Of a stretch of 64,000 nucleotides of DNA, positions 25,163-36,100 are shown piece after piece. The notes under the pieces were generated by a model, which worked only from the letters and a program-made list of their open reading frames with translations, was not told the DNA's origin and ran no database searches. The DNA lies in assembly GCF_014250515.1 (NCBI RefSeq), contig NZ_CP060202.1, forward strand, positions 617,001 through 681,000, in the 5' to 3' direction. Source of the DNA: Hymenobacter sediminicola. Lineage in GTDB: Bacteria; Bacteroidota; Bacteroidia; Cytophagales; Hymenobacteraceae. Both the position numbers and the translations under genes were made by a program. Within the stretch, counting starts at the first letter, position 1. Each line of letters begins with the position of its first letter.

Positions 25163-27997
25163 ATGGCCGACAACTCCGTTCTGCAACTGGCTGCCCCCGC
25201 GGCCGACCCCATTGACCAGCTCGATCCGCGCGAGTTTATCCTCATCAAAAACGCCCGCGTCCACAACCTCAAGAACCTGAGCGTGGCCTTGCCGCGCAAC
25301 AAGTTCATCGTGGTAACGGGCCTGTCGGGCTCAGGCAAGTCGAGCCTTGCATTTGATACGCTGTACGCCGAGGGCCAGCGCATGTATGTGGAGAGCCTCA
25401 GCAGCTATGCCCGTCAGTTCCTGGGCCGCATGGACAAGCCCGACGTAGACTACATCCGGGGCATCTCGCCGGCCATTGCCATCGAGCAGAAGGTCAGCAT
25501 CAAGAACAACCGCTCCACCGTGGGCACCAGCACCGAAATCTACGACTACCTGAAGCTGCTGTTTGCGCGGGTGGGCCGTACCTATTCGCCCGTAAGCGGG
25601 GAGCAGGTGAAGAAGGACAACGTGGCCGATGTGGTAGACTACCTCATGCAGCTGCCCGAAGGCACCCGCGTGATGCTACTCGCGCCCCTGCAGCCCGCCC
25701 AGGATGGCCGTCCCATGAGCAAGGAGCTGGACTTGCTGCTGCAGAAAGGCTACAGCCGCGTGGTAGTGAACGGTGAAACCGCCTTCATTGAGGAGTTGAT
25801 TGCCGAGGGCCAGCCCGAAGTGAAGGGCGAGGTATACATCATGATTGACCGCGCCGCCATCATCCCCGGCGACGAGGACCTGACCTTCCGCCTCGCTGAC
25901 TCGGTGCAGACTGCCTTTTTCGAGGGCCACGGCACCTGCCTCGTGAAGATGGACGACGAGACCCGCACCTTCTCCGACCGGTTTGAGTTGGACGAACTGG
26001 TGTTTGAGGAACCGAGCGTCAACTTTTTCTCTTTCAACAACCCGTACGGCGCCTGCCAGACCTGCGAAGGATTCGGCTCGGTGCTGGGTATTGACGAGGA
26101 CCTGGTGATTCCGGATAAGAGCATGACCGTGTACGAGGGCGCCATTGCCCCCTGGCGCACCGACAAGCAGAGCGAGTGGCTCAAGCCGCTGCTGAAAAAT
26201 GGCATCCGTTTCGATTTTCCCATTCACCGCCCCTACAACGAGCTGAGTGAAGCCGAGCGCACCTTGCTCTGGAAAGGCAACAAGTACTTCGATGGGCTGG
26301 ACGACTACTTCAAGTGGGTAGCTACCCAAACCCACAAAATCCAGTACCGCGTGCTGCAAAGCCGCTACCGGGGCCGCACCACCTGCCCCGACTGCCGCGG
26401 TACGCGCCTGCGCAAAGACGCTCAGTATGTCAAGATTCAGGACCACAGCATCACCGACTTGGTGCTGCTGCCGGTGAGCCGGGCGCTGGAGTTTTTCCAG
26501 ACCCTCAACCTGCCCACGCACGAAGCCAAAGTAGCGGAGCGCCTCGTAACGGAAGTCACCAACCGGCTGGAGTACCTGAACCGCGTGGGCTTGGGCTACC
26601 TCACGCTCAACCGCCTCAGCAGCACACTCTCGGGTGGCGAGAGCCAGCGCATTTCGCTGGCTACCTCGCTCGGTTCGGCGCTGGTAGGCTCCATGTACAT
26701 TCTCGACGAGCCCTCTATTGGGTTGCACCCTAAAGACGCCGAACAGCTGATTGGTGTATTGCGCTCCTTGCAGCAACTCGGCAATACGGTCATTGTGGTG
26801 GAGCACGAGGACAAGATGATGGAGCAGGCCGACCAGATCATCGACATTGGGCCCGAGGCCGGCAGCGGAGGCGGCATTCTGCAGTTCCAAGGCACCTACG
26901 CCGAGGTGCTTAAGTCGGATACCTACACCGGCGAGTATCTGAGTGGCCGCCGCGAAGTAGCTGTACCCAAAACGCGCCGCCCCTGGCGCAATACCTTGGA
27001 GCTGACCGGTGCCCGTGAAAACAACCTCAAAAACGTGAGCGTCAAGTTTCCGCTGAACGTAATGACCGTGGTGACGGGCGTTTCGGGCTCCGGCAAAAGC
27101 ACCTTGGTGAAGCGGATTCTGGCGCCGGCCCTGCTCAAGCAACTCGGCGGCGGCGCGGGCGAAGCCACCGGCAAGTTCGACCGCCTCACTGGCGTAAACG
27201 GCCAGGTAACGCACGTGGAGTTCGTAGACCAAAACCCCATTGGCAAGAGCAGCCGCTCCAACCCCGTAACGTATGTGAAGGCCTACGATGCCATCCGGAG
27301 CCTGTTTGCTGACCAGCCGCTGGCCAAAGCGCGCGGCTTCAAACCCTCGCACTTCTCCTTCAACATTGATGGGGGCCGCTGCGAAGTGTGCCAGGGTGAA
27401 GGCCAGGTAAAGATTGAAATGCAGTTCATGGCCGACATCTACCTGACCTGCGAAGCCTGCGAGGGCCGCAAGTTCAAGCAGGACGTGCTGGACGTGAAGT
27501 ATCAGGACCTGGCCATCAACGATGTGCTCGACATGACCATTGAGGACAGCATCGAGTTCTTCAAGGGCCAGCCCAAAATCGTGGAGCGCCTCAAGCCGCT
27601 CGATGATGTGGGCCTGGGCTATATCCGGTTGGGACAGTCGGCTAACACGCTTTCCGGTGGCGAAGCCCAGCGCGTGAAGCTGGCCTCCTTCCTGACTAAG
27701 GGCAATACGCTGCAGAACGATAAAATTCTGTTCATTTTCGATGAGCCCAGCACCGGCCTGCACTTCCACGACATCAATAAGCTGATGACGGCCATGAACG
27801 CGCTGGTGGAGCAGGGCAACTCGGTGCTCATCATCGAGCACAACATGGACATCATTAAGTGTGCCGACTGGGTGATTGACCTTGGCCCCGAAGGCGGCCT
27901 GAACGGAGGACACTTGCTCTTTGAAGGCACCCCCGAGGACATGGTGAAGCTTAAGGACACCAACCACACGGCGCGTTTCCTGGCCGAGAAGCTGTAA
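25163..27997 (+). CDS. uvrA: Excinuclease ABC subunit A
   Basis: About 944 residues from ATG 25163 ([10 protein letters not shown]); an upstream start at 25058 lacks family sequence. UvrA is the damage-sensing ATPase of nucleotide excision repair. It has two ABC halves: Walker [10 protein letters not shown] with signature [19 protein letters not shown], then GVSGSGKST with [15 protein letters not shown]. Zinc-binding Cys pairs appear in [11 protein letters not shown] and in [13 protein letters not shown] with [15 protein letters not shown] and DEPSTGLH are the Walker B ends. Mfd, which hands lesions to UvrA, is in the same window. Confidence 0.97.
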   Translation: MADNSVLQLAAPAADPIDQLDPREFILIKNARVHNLKNLSVALPRNKFIVVTGLSGSGKSSLAFDTLYAEGQRMYVESLSSYARQFLGRMDKPDVDYIRGISPAIAIEQKVSIKNNRSTVGTSTEIYDYLKLLFARVGRTYSPVSGEQVKKDNVADVVDYLMQLPEGTRVMLLAPLQPAQDGRPMSKELDLLLQKGYSRVVVNGETAFIEELIAEGQPEVKGEVYIMIDRAAIIPGDEDLTFRLADSVQTAFFEGHGTCLVKMDDETRTFSDRFELDELVFEEPSVNFFSFNNPYGACQTCEGFGSVLGIDEDLVIPDKSMTVYEGAIAPWRTDKQSEWLKPLLKNGIRFDFPIHRPYNELSEAERTLLWKGNKYFDGLDDYFKWVATQTHKIQYRVLQSRYRGRTTCPDCRGTRLRKDAQYVKIQDHSITDLVLLPVSRALEFFQTLNLPTHEAKVAERLVTEVTNRLEYLNRVGLGYLTLNRLSSTLSGGESQRISLATSLGSALVGSMYILDEPSIGLHPKDAEQLIGVLRSLQQLGNTVIVVEHEDKMMEQADQIIDIGPEAGSGGGILQFQGTYAEVLKSDTYTGEYLSGRREVAVPKTRRPWRNTLELTGARENNLKNVSVKFPLNVMTVVTGVSGSGKSTLVKRILAPALLKQLGGGAGEATGKFDRLTGVNGQVTHVEFVDQNPIGKSSRSNPVTYVKAYDAIRSLFADQPLAKARGFKPSHFSFNIDGGRCEVCQGEGQVKIEMQFMADIYLTCEACEGRKFKQDVLDVKYQDLAINDVLDMTIEDSIEFFKGQPKIVERLKPLDDVGLGYIRLGQSANTLSGGEAQRVKLASFLTKGNTLQNDKILFIFDEPSTGLHFHDINKLMTAMNALVEQGNSVLIIEHNMDIIKCADWVIDLGPEGGLNGGHLLFEGTPEDMVKLKDTNHTARFLAEKL

Positions 27998-28017
27998 GCT
28001 TTGTAGTTGTTAACAAG

Positions 28018-28051
28018 AAAAAACCCGGATGAAGCCATCCGGGTTTTTTTG
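28018..28051 (+). terminator. uvrA terminator
   Basis: AACCCGGATG and CATCCGGGTT form a stem with an AAGC loop, followed by a run of T residues. Confidence 0.85.
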
Positions 28052-28152
28052 CAGGAAACAATCGTGCGGTTGCCCGGCCATATGTCCAATGGGTCGGGCG
28101 TGCCAACATCTCCCGGAGCTGGCCCGTAGTAGGAAAACACAATTTCCACTAT

Positions 28153-28947
28153 ATGCCTTCGAGCCACACTCCCCGTCCTGCCACCGGATACAGCCGCATC
28201 TGGCGCTGGCTGGCTGCCATTAGCGTATTCGGCAACATCATCCTGAATTACTATTCCAATGCGTTTCCCTTCAACGGGCAGAGCATGGGCGACGTATCGG
28301 CCAAATACCCCACGCTGCTCACGCCGGCTGGCTATGCTTTCAGCATCTGGGGACTAATTTTTCTGAGTCTGGCTGTCTACTCAGTGTGGCAGCTGCTGCC
28401 GGCCCAGCGCACCACCGGGCTGCCCGATGCCGTAGCCAAACCACTCACACTGGCCAGCATTGCCACGGCTTCCTGGGTCGTGCTGTTTGCGTATGAGCTG
28501 ATTATTCCGAGCGTCGTAACCATGCTCCTGATTCTGGGGGCACTGATTGTTGCGTACGGGCGGGCGCGGCGGCGCACCATCGACCACAAAGCGCCCCGCT
28601 GGGCCAGCCTGCCGTTTGGGCTTTATCTGGGCTGGATTTCGGTGGCTTCTACCATCAATATCACAATTGGACTGCGGCAACTGGGCTGGCAGCCGGGCGA
28701 AAATGTACTGGTACTCCTGACGCTGGCGTTGCTGGCGGTAGTGGTAGTAGTAGCGCTACTGCTCAGCCGGCAGTTTCAGGAGGAAACCGTGGCGCTGGTG
28801 GTAGCATGGGCGTTGGTAGCCATTTGGGTAGCCCGCCGCGCTGAGTATCCGGAGTTGGCCTGGGCCGCACTGGCCGGTGCTGTGCTGGCAGTGTTGGGCA
28901 GCTTCGTGCTGGCTTCGCGGCGGCGGCGCCGTAGCCTTGGCGTGTGA
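28153..28947 (+). CDS. Tryptophan-rich sensory protein (TspO-like) membrane protein
   Basis: 264 residues. After a short polar leader the protein holds about seven hydrophobic segments. GYAFSIWGLIFLSLAVYSVW is the TspO/MBR family's hallmark Trp/Tyr-rich segment, and FGLYLGWISVASTINITIGL a second. Classical TspO binds porphyrins and is about 160 residues; this longer form with extra helices is a common Bacteroidetes relative. The last two helices are followed by a basic tail. It precedes tpiA by about 50 bases and may be co-transcribed with it. Confidence 0.75.
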   Translation: MPSSHTPRPATGYSRIWRWLAAISVFGNIILNYYSNAFPFNGQSMGDVSAKYPTLLTPAGYAFSIWGLIFLSLAVYSVWQLLPAQRTTGLPDAVAKPLTLASIATASWVVLFAYELIIPSVVTMLLILGALIVAYGRARRRTIDHKAPRWASLPFGLYLGWISVASTINITIGLRQLGWQPGENVLVLLTLALLAVVVVVALLLSRQFQEETVALVVAWALVAIWVARRAEYPELAWAALAGAVLAVLGSFVLASRRRRRSLGV

Positions 28948-28996
28948 ATTGTCCGTATTTTGCGGCCCATCCATTCCCCACTCTACCTTTCTCATT

Positions 28997-29761
28997 ATGC
29001 GTAAGAACATCGTTGCCGGCAACTGGAAGATGAACATGACCCTCCAGGACGGCTTGGCGCTGGTATCGGAAATCACCAACATGGTGCAGGACGAAGTAAC
29101 CGGCTCCGATGTGCAGGTCGTCATCTGCCCGCCGTTCCCATTTCTGTCGGCCATTGGCAAGCAACTGCCTGAGGGCGGCCGAATTCATCTGGGCGCGCAG
29201 AACTGCCACCAGAAGGAAAGCGGCGCCTTCACCGGCGAGGTGTCGGCCAAGATGTTGCAGTCGGTGGGAGCGGAGTACGTGATTCTGGGCCATTCGGAGC
29301 GCCGCCAGTACTTCCGCGAAGACAACGAGCTGCTGAGCCAGAAGCTGAAAGCCGCGCTGGCAGCCGGCCTCAAACCGATTTTCTGCGTGGGTGAAAGCCT
29401 GGAAACCCGTGAAGCCGACGATACTTTCAGTTTCATCAGCCAGCAGTTGAAAGAAGGCCTGTTTCACCTGTCCAATGAAGAGTTCGACGAGGTGGTAGTG
29501 GCCTATGAGCCTATCTGGGCCATCGGAACGGGCAAAACAGCCACCAGTGCCCAGGCGCAGGAGGTGCACGCCTTTATCCGGGAGCAGATTGCCGGTGCCT
29601 ACGACGCTGAAGCGGCGTTGAATACTACCATTCTATACGGCGGCTCGGCCAATGCCCAGAACGCCCGGGAGCTGTTCAGCCAGCCCGATGTAGACGGCGG
29701 GCTTATTGGCGGTGCCTCCCTCAAGTCCCGCGACTTCACGGAAATCATCAAGTCGTTCTAA
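28997..29761 (+). CDS. tpiA: Triosephosphate isomerase
   Basis: 254 residues from ATG 28997. Interconverts glyceraldehyde-3-phosphate and dihydroxyacetone phosphate in glycolysis. Active-site parts are all present: NWKMN (Asn, Lys), LGHSERR (His electrophile), AYEPIWAIGTGK (catalytic Glu and flexible loop), and the phosphate grips YGGSAN and GGLIGGASL. The length is normal. Confidence 0.97.
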   Translation: MRKNIVAGNWKMNMTLQDGLALVSEITNMVQDEVTGSDVQVVICPPFPFLSAIGKQLPEGGRIHLGAQNCHQKESGAFTGEVSAKMLQSVGAEYVILGHSERRQYFREDNELLSQKLKAALAAGLKPIFCVGESLETREADDTFSFISQQLKEGLFHLSNEEFDEVVVAYEPIWAIGTGKTATSAQAQEVHAFIREQIAGAYDAEAALNTTILYGGSANAQNARELFSQPDVDGGLIGGASLKSRDFTEIIKSF

Positions 29762-29889
29762 GCCAGAACTAAGAAGTAAGAGTTTAGAACTTAGCGTAAT
29801 GCTCCGGTGGTGTAGAGGCTACTTAGGCAGGTTCTTTGCAGTGAGCAGTTTTTCTGATTTCTAAGCTTTTGTATCCAGGTTCTCACCTT

Positions 29890-30270
29890 ATGTTCTCGTC
29901 TCTTCTCCTTTCTAGTATGCTGGCCCTAAGTCCGGTGCAGCCCCAGCCGCGGGTGCCGTTTGTGGCGGTAGCGCCGGCCGGCTCGCTGGAACCGTGCCGT
30001 ATCTATGGCTCAGTATATCTGGAGCGTGACCCGCGCCGCCGGGGCTTCTGCTTCGGAGCTGTGTATGAGGAGCCGGAAGAAGCCTTTGCCGATGTGCTTG
30101 TGTTTCCCGAATCGAACAAGCTCTTCGCCGATAAGGCCGGCCTGTGGTACCTCACCGATGCCCGCGACTTTGCCGACTACGTGCTGTTCGTGTCCGACAA
30201 CCGCTCGTTGGCCGACTTTAGCATCCATTATACCAAGGTGCGCTCCTTCGCCGGCTGCCGGAAAAACTAG
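29890..30270 (+). CDS. Small secreted DUF6150-like protein
   Basis: About 126 residues from ATG 29890 (MFSSLLLSSMLALS signal peptide). The core CRIYGSVYLERD, ADVLVFPESNKLFADKAGLW and NRSLADFSIHYTKV is the pattern of a Bacteroidetes/Proteobacteria family that I recall as DUF6150. The function is unknown. Two conserved Cys residues (in EPCRIYG and FAGCRKN) could form a disulphide in the periplasm. It ends at a strong terminator. Confidence 0.65.
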   Translation: MFSSLLLSSMLALSPVQPQPRVPFVAVAPAGSLEPCRIYGSVYLERDPRRRGFCFGAVYEEPEEAFADVLVFPESNKLFADKAGLWYLTDARDFADYVLFVSDNRSLADFSIHYTKVRSFAGCRKN

Positions 30271-30288
30271 CCGTCCTACTACCACACA

Positions 30289-30325
30289 AAAAGAGGCCAC
30301 TCCCAAACAGGAGTGGCCTCTTTTT
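30289..30325. terminator. Bidirectional terminator
   Basis: AAAAAGAGGCCACTCC and GGAGTGGCCTCTTTTT form a near-perfect stem with a CAAACA loop. T tracts on both strands serve the two convergent genes. Confidence 0.9.
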
Positions 30326-30341
30326 GTGTGATTTAATTGGT

Positions 30342-31390
30342 CTAAAGCTTCACGAGTTCTACGCGGCGGTTTTGGGCCTTGCCTTCCTCAGTAGTGTTAT
30401 CAGCTAAAGGCATAGTCTGGCCGAAGCCGGTGGCTTGCAACCGGCCTGCGGCAATGCCTGCCTGCGTGAGCGACGCTACCACGGCCCGTGCCCGCCCCTC
30501 AGAAAGCTGCTGATTGTGGGCTGGTGTGCCGGCATTGTCGGTGTGGCCCTGCACGCCCAGGCGCAGCGCCGGATTCTGCTGCAGCAGCGTCACGACTTCT
30601 GCCACTGTGGGTTCCGACTCAGGCAGGATGCTGGTTTTGTCGGTGTCGAAGTTGACGTAGAGCGTGACCCGGCCTGTGGATTCTAGTTTTTTTTTAGCTC
30701 GTCGGCGGGTATTACTGTGGCCTGCTGGGGCATGGCAGCCCGCTCGGTTACGGTCAGGTTGTAGTTTCCGTCGCTACCCAGGGCCGTTACCTGCGCCCAC
30801 ACCTCTTTGTCCTTCTGCCGAATAACGTAGGTGTCGGTTTCGTGGTCGGAGCTGACGCTCCATTTGCCGTGCTTATACACCTCGTCGTACCCCAGCTTGT
30901 CGATAACCTCGCGGGGAACCTTGACTGCCGAAACCTTCTTAGCACCCAGGTTCTGCAGCAGGGTTTCGTAGTTGCGGCGTATCATCAGTTCCGACGCTTT
31001 GTTCTGGCCGCTTTCGGGCCCAATCAGGCGCTGTGATACTTTCCCCTCAACTGGCACCAAGTTGCTGCCATCGTACACGTATGCGCGCTCAAACTCATAT
31101 TCCTCGCTGTTGCTCGTGTTAACGGAGTAGTTCTTCAACACGCTCAGGTATGGAAACTGCCCCAGGCTGGCCGAGGTAACCGGCACGGTGTTGATATCGA
31201 AGCTCGCATCGGGGGTGGTGTTGGTGGCTGCTTCGGCAGGTGCGGGAGCTTCGGTTGTGGTGGTGGGCTCCGTAACTGTGGTAGAGGTTTCAGTGGTAGC
31301 CACCGTTTCTTCCGGTTTGTCTTTGGAGCCGCAAGAGGCCAGCATACCCAGCAGAGCGCAGGAAGCTACGAGGCGAATCGTTGTTTTCAT
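30342..31390 (-). pseudogene. OmpA-family lipoprotein gene split by a frameshift at an A9 tract
   Basis: The upstream piece (30683-31390) starts MKTTIRLVASCALLGMLASC, a lipoprotein leader. It continues through a Thr/Glu linker and a domain with VEGKVSQRLIGPESGQNKAS, and stops right after nine A residues (plus-strand T9 at 30687-30695). A -1 shift there reads on without any stop through GRVTLYVNFDTDKTSILPES into the frame ending at 30342 (VQGHTDNAGTPAHNQQLSEG, QNRRVELVKL), a complete OmpA domain. The joined protein would have about 349 residues. The zero frame at the end of the tract is A-AAA-AAC, a classical slippery heptamer. So this may be a sequencing error, a real null allele, phase variation or programmed frameshifting. 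Sequence alone does not decide. Confidence 0.8.
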
Positions 31391-31516
31391 CGAACAGTGG
31401 TTGGAAGGAAAGAATCTGATTTTCGCCTCAAAGGAAGTGATATTTATATAAAACAATACCTGCATGAAGAAGCCGTGTGCTTTGCCGCTGGCATTGGCGC
31501 ACCCGGTTTTTCCTGC

Positions 31517-31524
31517 GACCTTTG
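31517..31524 (+). promoter_or_regulatory. Probable -7 box of prmA
   Basis: GACCTTTG (7 of 8 to TAnnTTTG) with TTG at 31494-31496, 20 bases upstream. It lies inside the longer open frame that begins at 31464, so it supports ATG 31569. Confidence 0.5.
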
Positions 31525-31568
31525 CGGCCCGGTTCTGCCGGTTTCCTCCGAACTGTTTCTTTCTGACT

Positions 31569-32402
31569 ATGGATTTTGTTGAAGTACGCGTACAGGCTCC
31601 CGCCGAGCTGTCCGATATTCTGGTAGCCGAGCTGGCTGAAGTAGGCTACGACACCTTCGAAGACAATGACGAAGGCTTCTGCGCCTACATTGATGAGGAC
31701 AAGTTCTCGGCCGATGCTATTGCCGAGGTCATGAGCCGTTACGAAGGCCAGGGAGAGCTGACGTATGAGCACCGTGTGATTACGCGCCAGAATTGGAACT
31801 CCGAGTGGGAAAAGAACTTTCAGCCGCTCGTTATTGCCGATAAGGTGTCGGTACGGGCGCCATTCCACGAGGCTCGGCCCGACCTGCAGTATGAAATCGT
31901 CATTATGCCGCGCATGTCGTTTGGTACCGGCCACCACGATACCACGGCTCTGATGATTACCAACCAGCTCGATATCGACCACCAAGGCAAACGGGTGCTG
32001 GACATGGGCTGCGGCACCGGTATCCTGGCCGTTATGGCCGTGCATCTGGGCGCTAGCTACGTGCTGGCCGTGGATGTGGAGCCCTGGACCGCGGAAAATG
32101 CTGCCGACAACGCCGCCGAAAACAACGTGCAGGACAAAGTGGAAGCCCGCCTCGGCGACATCACGGCGCTGGAAGGTGAGGAGCCATTCGACATTATTCT
32201 GGCTAACATCAACCGCAATGTGCTACTCGAGGACATGGGCGCTTACGGCCAGTATCTGAAGCCAGGCTGCCCTATTCTGTTCTCCGGTTTCTATGAGGAG
32301 GACTTAGCCCTGATCCGCGCTGCCGCCGAAGCACAGGGACTGCGCTACGAAAGCCACCGCACCCAGAACCATTGGGTTTCGGCCATCTTCCGCCAGCCAT
32401 AG
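31569..32402 (+). CDS. prmA: Ribosomal protein L11 methyltransferase
   Basis: 277 residues from ATG 31569 (MDFVEVRVQAP). N-terminal ferredoxin-like L11-binding domain, then PRMSFGTGHHDTTALMI, the SAM motif LDMGCGTGILAVMAV, and ILANINRNVLLEDM, the post-I motif of PrmA. It trimethylates lysines and the N-terminus of L11. There is a strong terminator after the gene. Confidence 0.93.
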   Translation: MDFVEVRVQAPAELSDILVAELAEVGYDTFEDNDEGFCAYIDEDKFSADAIAEVMSRYEGQGELTYEHRVITRQNWNSEWEKNFQPLVIADKVSVRAPFHEARPDLQYEIVIMPRMSFGTGHHDTTALMITNQLDIDHQGKRVLDMGCGTGILAVMAVHLGASYVLAVDVEPWTAENAADNAAENNVQDKVEARLGDITALEGEEPFDIILANINRNVLLEDMGAYGQYLKPGCPILFSGFYEEDLALIRAAAEAQGLRYESHRTQNHWVSAIFRQP

Positions 32403-32417
32403 AGAAAAATTGCTGCT

Positions 32418-32463
32418 CAACAAAAAAAGCCCGTTCAACTTAATTGAGCGGGCTTTTTTGTTG
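32418..32463. terminator. Bidirectional terminator after prmA
   Basis: CAACAAAAAAAGCCCG...CGGGCTTTTTTGTTG hairpin between convergent genes, with a CTTAA loop. Confidence 0.9.
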
Positions 32464-32478
32464 GATATATTGTTCGGC

Positions 32479-32820
32479 TTAGAGGCACAACGCCAGCCAT
32501 TCCTCATCGGAGAGGCCGTAGTCAACGGGATTCTCATGCACTAAGGCCTTGCGGCTGAGTTTGGGCAGAATGTCGTGCGGAGGCACCAAGTAGTGGCGGG
32601 CTAGTCGGTCGAGGGCTGCTTTGCCGCGGCGCACGATGACGGTGCCGCATTCGGGCCGTACCTGCACCTCTGGGTCAACCAGCAGGAGCATATCCTTCCA
32701 TTCTGAGACAGTAGCAGATGACTTGCCCAGCCGCTGCGTAATATCATCGCGCAAGGTCTGGACTGCGCGTAGCAGCGCGTTCGGGGCGAGGGCAGAAAGC
32801 CGGGAAGCAGCGTTGAGCAT
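32479..32820 (-). CDS. Small conserved-looking protein of unknown function
   Basis: 113 residues starting MLNAASRLSALAPNALLRAV. Soluble, mixed helical; the C-terminal part reads HENPVDYGLSDEEWLALCL. No family is recognised. It is followed on the minus strand by the bidirectional terminator shared with prmA. Confidence 0.5.
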   Translation of the reverse strand: MLNAASRLSALAPNALLRAVQTLRDDITQRLGKSSATVSEWKDMLLLVDPEVQVRPECGTVIVRRGKAALDRLARHYLVPPHDILPKLSRKALVHENPVDYGLSDEEWLALCL

Positions 32821-33157
32821 GAGACAAGAATACGGTGGGTGGTCTGCTATAAGGATACGCAGATGCAGTTTGGAAAGATACCCTTTTCGGCAGTGCGCGC
32901 CACTAGTTCACCAATAAATCTACAAAACCTTCACACGGCGCCTGTTTTGTTCGGTTTATACTTCAGGCAATGCAGGGGTAGTGGCAGCACTGAATTTTGG
33001 CACACAGCCGCCGTGATACGGTGAAGGTGTGATTGGATAGTATTTACCCTAAACTGGCTAAAACTACGAATACGCTCAGCCGGAGTGTATTGCCATGAGA
33101 ATACCGTTCGTTTTACCGAAATTGTAGGCGACTAATCAGGTTCCGACGGAATTTTCT
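32821..33157. other. 337-bp divergent intergenic region
   Basis: It separates the unknown minus-strand gene from the giant secreted protein gene. No exact TAnnTTTG box, RNA gene or repeat is visible. Confidence 0.4.
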
Positions 33158-36100
33158 ATGAAGCAATCCGCTTTCGGTTGGCTTTGCGCCATGGTGCTGA
33201 CGCTCAGTGCGCCAGCGCTGGCCCAGCAGACCAAACCGCAACAACCAGCTAAAACGCAGCCTGCCGGCACACCGGCGCCGGTTGCCCGCTTTACCGGCAA
33301 ACTATCCACTGACCCTGCCCAGTTTATGCAGGATGTGCAGTTGATGATGGCGGCTACTAATAACGCTGCCGCCAAAAATACAGCCGCTAAACTGCAGCAG
33401 CTATGGGCCAGTAACAAGCTCACCGCTACACAGCAGGGCAACATTGTGACTCTGTCGCAGCAGATGCTGACGCTGGGCTACAAGGCGCGCCCGCACTTGG
33501 AGGCCTTGTTTAATGCGGTGGTGGCAGGAGCTACAGTTCAGAACTTCTCCGACAAGCAGATGGACGAGTTTCTGGATGTGGCCACTAAGACCGTGCGCAC
33601 CGATCCGGGCCCAGAAGCAGCCAAGTTTCTGAGCTCAGCCGCGCAGTTTCTCGATACCAAAGTCCTTTTCACTTCCCGCTACAACACGTTGCGGGTAATT
33701 GGCGGCACCTTCTCGTTTGCTTACAACGACCAGGACATGCCAAGCATGGCGCCGGCTGCAGCGCCGGTTGCGGCCCCGCCAGCCGCCGCCGTTGTAACGC
33801 AGCCACTCAATACTAAGCCCGGTGCCAAGACACCCGCTAAAAAGGCCGCGCCCAAAAAACGCAAGTCTGATGGCTGGGACTCTGCCGACCTATGGAGCAG
33901 CAGCGGCGGCAGCGGCTGGGGCGACAGCAACGACGGCTGGGGCACGCCGGCCAAGAAAACACCAGCTAAAACTACCCCTGCCAAAGCCGGGGCAACGCCT
34001 GCCGCCAAGGAGCCGGAACCGGCGCCTGCCTTCGAGCCAGCGCCCTATTTTGACAGCTACGTGGCGCCACCTACCCGTGGACCAGTTCTGGTGCTGAAGG
34101 ATGCTGACCTGTTCATGTCGACCGGGGGCGACTCTATCACCATCAAGAAAACCAGCGGGGCCGTAGTGCCTCAGACCGGCAAGTTTGTGGGCTACGGCGG
34201 CCAGTATGGCTGGCAGGTAAACGGCAACCCCGCTACCGCCGACCTCACCACCTATGACTTCGACTTGAACAAAGCCGAATTCACGGCGGAGCCCGTAACG
34301 CTAACCTATCCGGCGGTGCTGGAAACGCCGGTAAAAGGTGCGCTTTCTTACAAGAGCCTAAAAAAGAAACCCGGTGCCGCCGACTCCGGCTACCCGCGTT
34401 TCATCTCCCTCACCAACGATGCCCGCGTCAAGAATATCGGCGAAAACATTCGCTACTACGGAGGCTTCTCGCTGGCCGGCAGCCGCGTGTTGTCGGCGGC
34501 GCTGGATGGCTCGTTGTCGCGCATTTTCGTGGATTTGGACGGCAAACCCAAGTTTCGGGCTTCGTCGCGGGCCTATGTGCTCGGCGACTCGCTGATTACC
34601 GCTGAGCGGGCTTCGGTTACTATTTTCGAGGACAAAATTGACTCGCTTACGCACCCTGGCGTGAAGCTGAAATACACGAAGAAAGGGCAGGTGCTGCAGT
34701 TGGCGCGCGAGGCGGGCCTCTACAAATCCACGCCTTATTTCGACAGCTACCACCAGATGGAAATTACGGCGGAGATGTTGAGTTGGCCTATTCGCACGCC
34801 CGACATCAACTTCTCCATGCTGACGGCCAAGAACCAGGTGACGGCCAATTTCGAATCGAAGGAGTTCTACACCAACACCCGCTACCAGCAGATTAAGTCC
34901 ATCAATAAGCTGCATCCGCTGCAGATGGTAGTGGGCTACAGCGCCGAAAACGGTAACAAACGCCGCTTCACGGTGCAGGAAGTAGCTGACTTCCGCAAGC
35001 TGAAGCCCGAAAACGTGCGCTCTGCCGCCGCCGGCCTCGCCCGCGACGGATACGTGGACTGGAACCCCCAGACCCAGCAGATTACGCTGCGCCCTAAGGC
35101 TACGCACTACGTGAATTCAAGCCGCGGCAAGAAAGACTACGACCATATTGCCATCAAGAGCCTTTCGCCCTCGGGCAAGAACGCCACGCTCAACCTGAAC
35201 ACCAACGACCTGATTGTGCGGGGCGTGGACCGCTTCAACTTCTCCGACGACTCCGTAACGGTGTTCGTGAAGCCGGACTCCAGCATCATCCGCATCCAGA
35301 AAAACCGCGGCATCCTGTTCAACGGAACGGTAGTGGCCTCGTCGTTTGTGTTCAAGGGCAAGGAGTTCAAGTTCGACTACGACGGTTTCTTCATCGACCT
35401 GGCCCAGATTGACTCCATCATCGTGAAGGGCAAAGGCTCGAAAGGCTCCGTCATGAAGGCCCGCAAGGACACCGACTTTACGCTCACCAATAAGAAGAAG
35501 ACCTCAACGGGCAAGCTCTATATCAACCACCCCAACAACAAGTCGGGGCGCAAGAAGCTGGGGGCTTATCCGTCGTTCGATGCCACTACCGGTGCCTACG
35601 TGTACTTTGATAAGCCCGAAGTGCTGGGCGGCGCTTACGATACCACAGTCTACTTTGACATTCCGCCTTTCAAACTCGACTCGCTCAACAACAAGAACCG
35701 TTCGGCAGTAGGCTTTAAAGGCACATTTGTGTCGGGCGGTATTGTGCCGGACCTGAAAACCAAGCTGGTTCTGCAGGACGATGGCTCATTGGGCTTCACC
35801 TACGACCTGCCCAAAGAAGGCGTGCCGGTATACGGCGGCAAAGGCAGGCTCTTCAACAAAGTGAAGATGAGCAACCGCGGTATCCAAGGCATCGGCGACA
35901 TCAAGTACCTCACCAGCACGCTCAGCTCCGACCAGTTCATCTTCTACAAAGACTCCGTCGTGACGGTGGGCAAAGCAGGAACCATCCTGCCGGGGCCGCT
36001 CAATGGCACCGAGTTTACGAAGGTGACGCTACCGGCCGGCTACCAGATGAAGTGGGCCGTGAAGCAGGACTCGATGTACCTGAGCACCCAGCCGCAGGGT

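Noticed and set aside
25676..27967. 763-codon open frame antisense to uvrA
   Set aside because: Same cause: high GC leaves few stops on the opposite strand. uvrA is certain.
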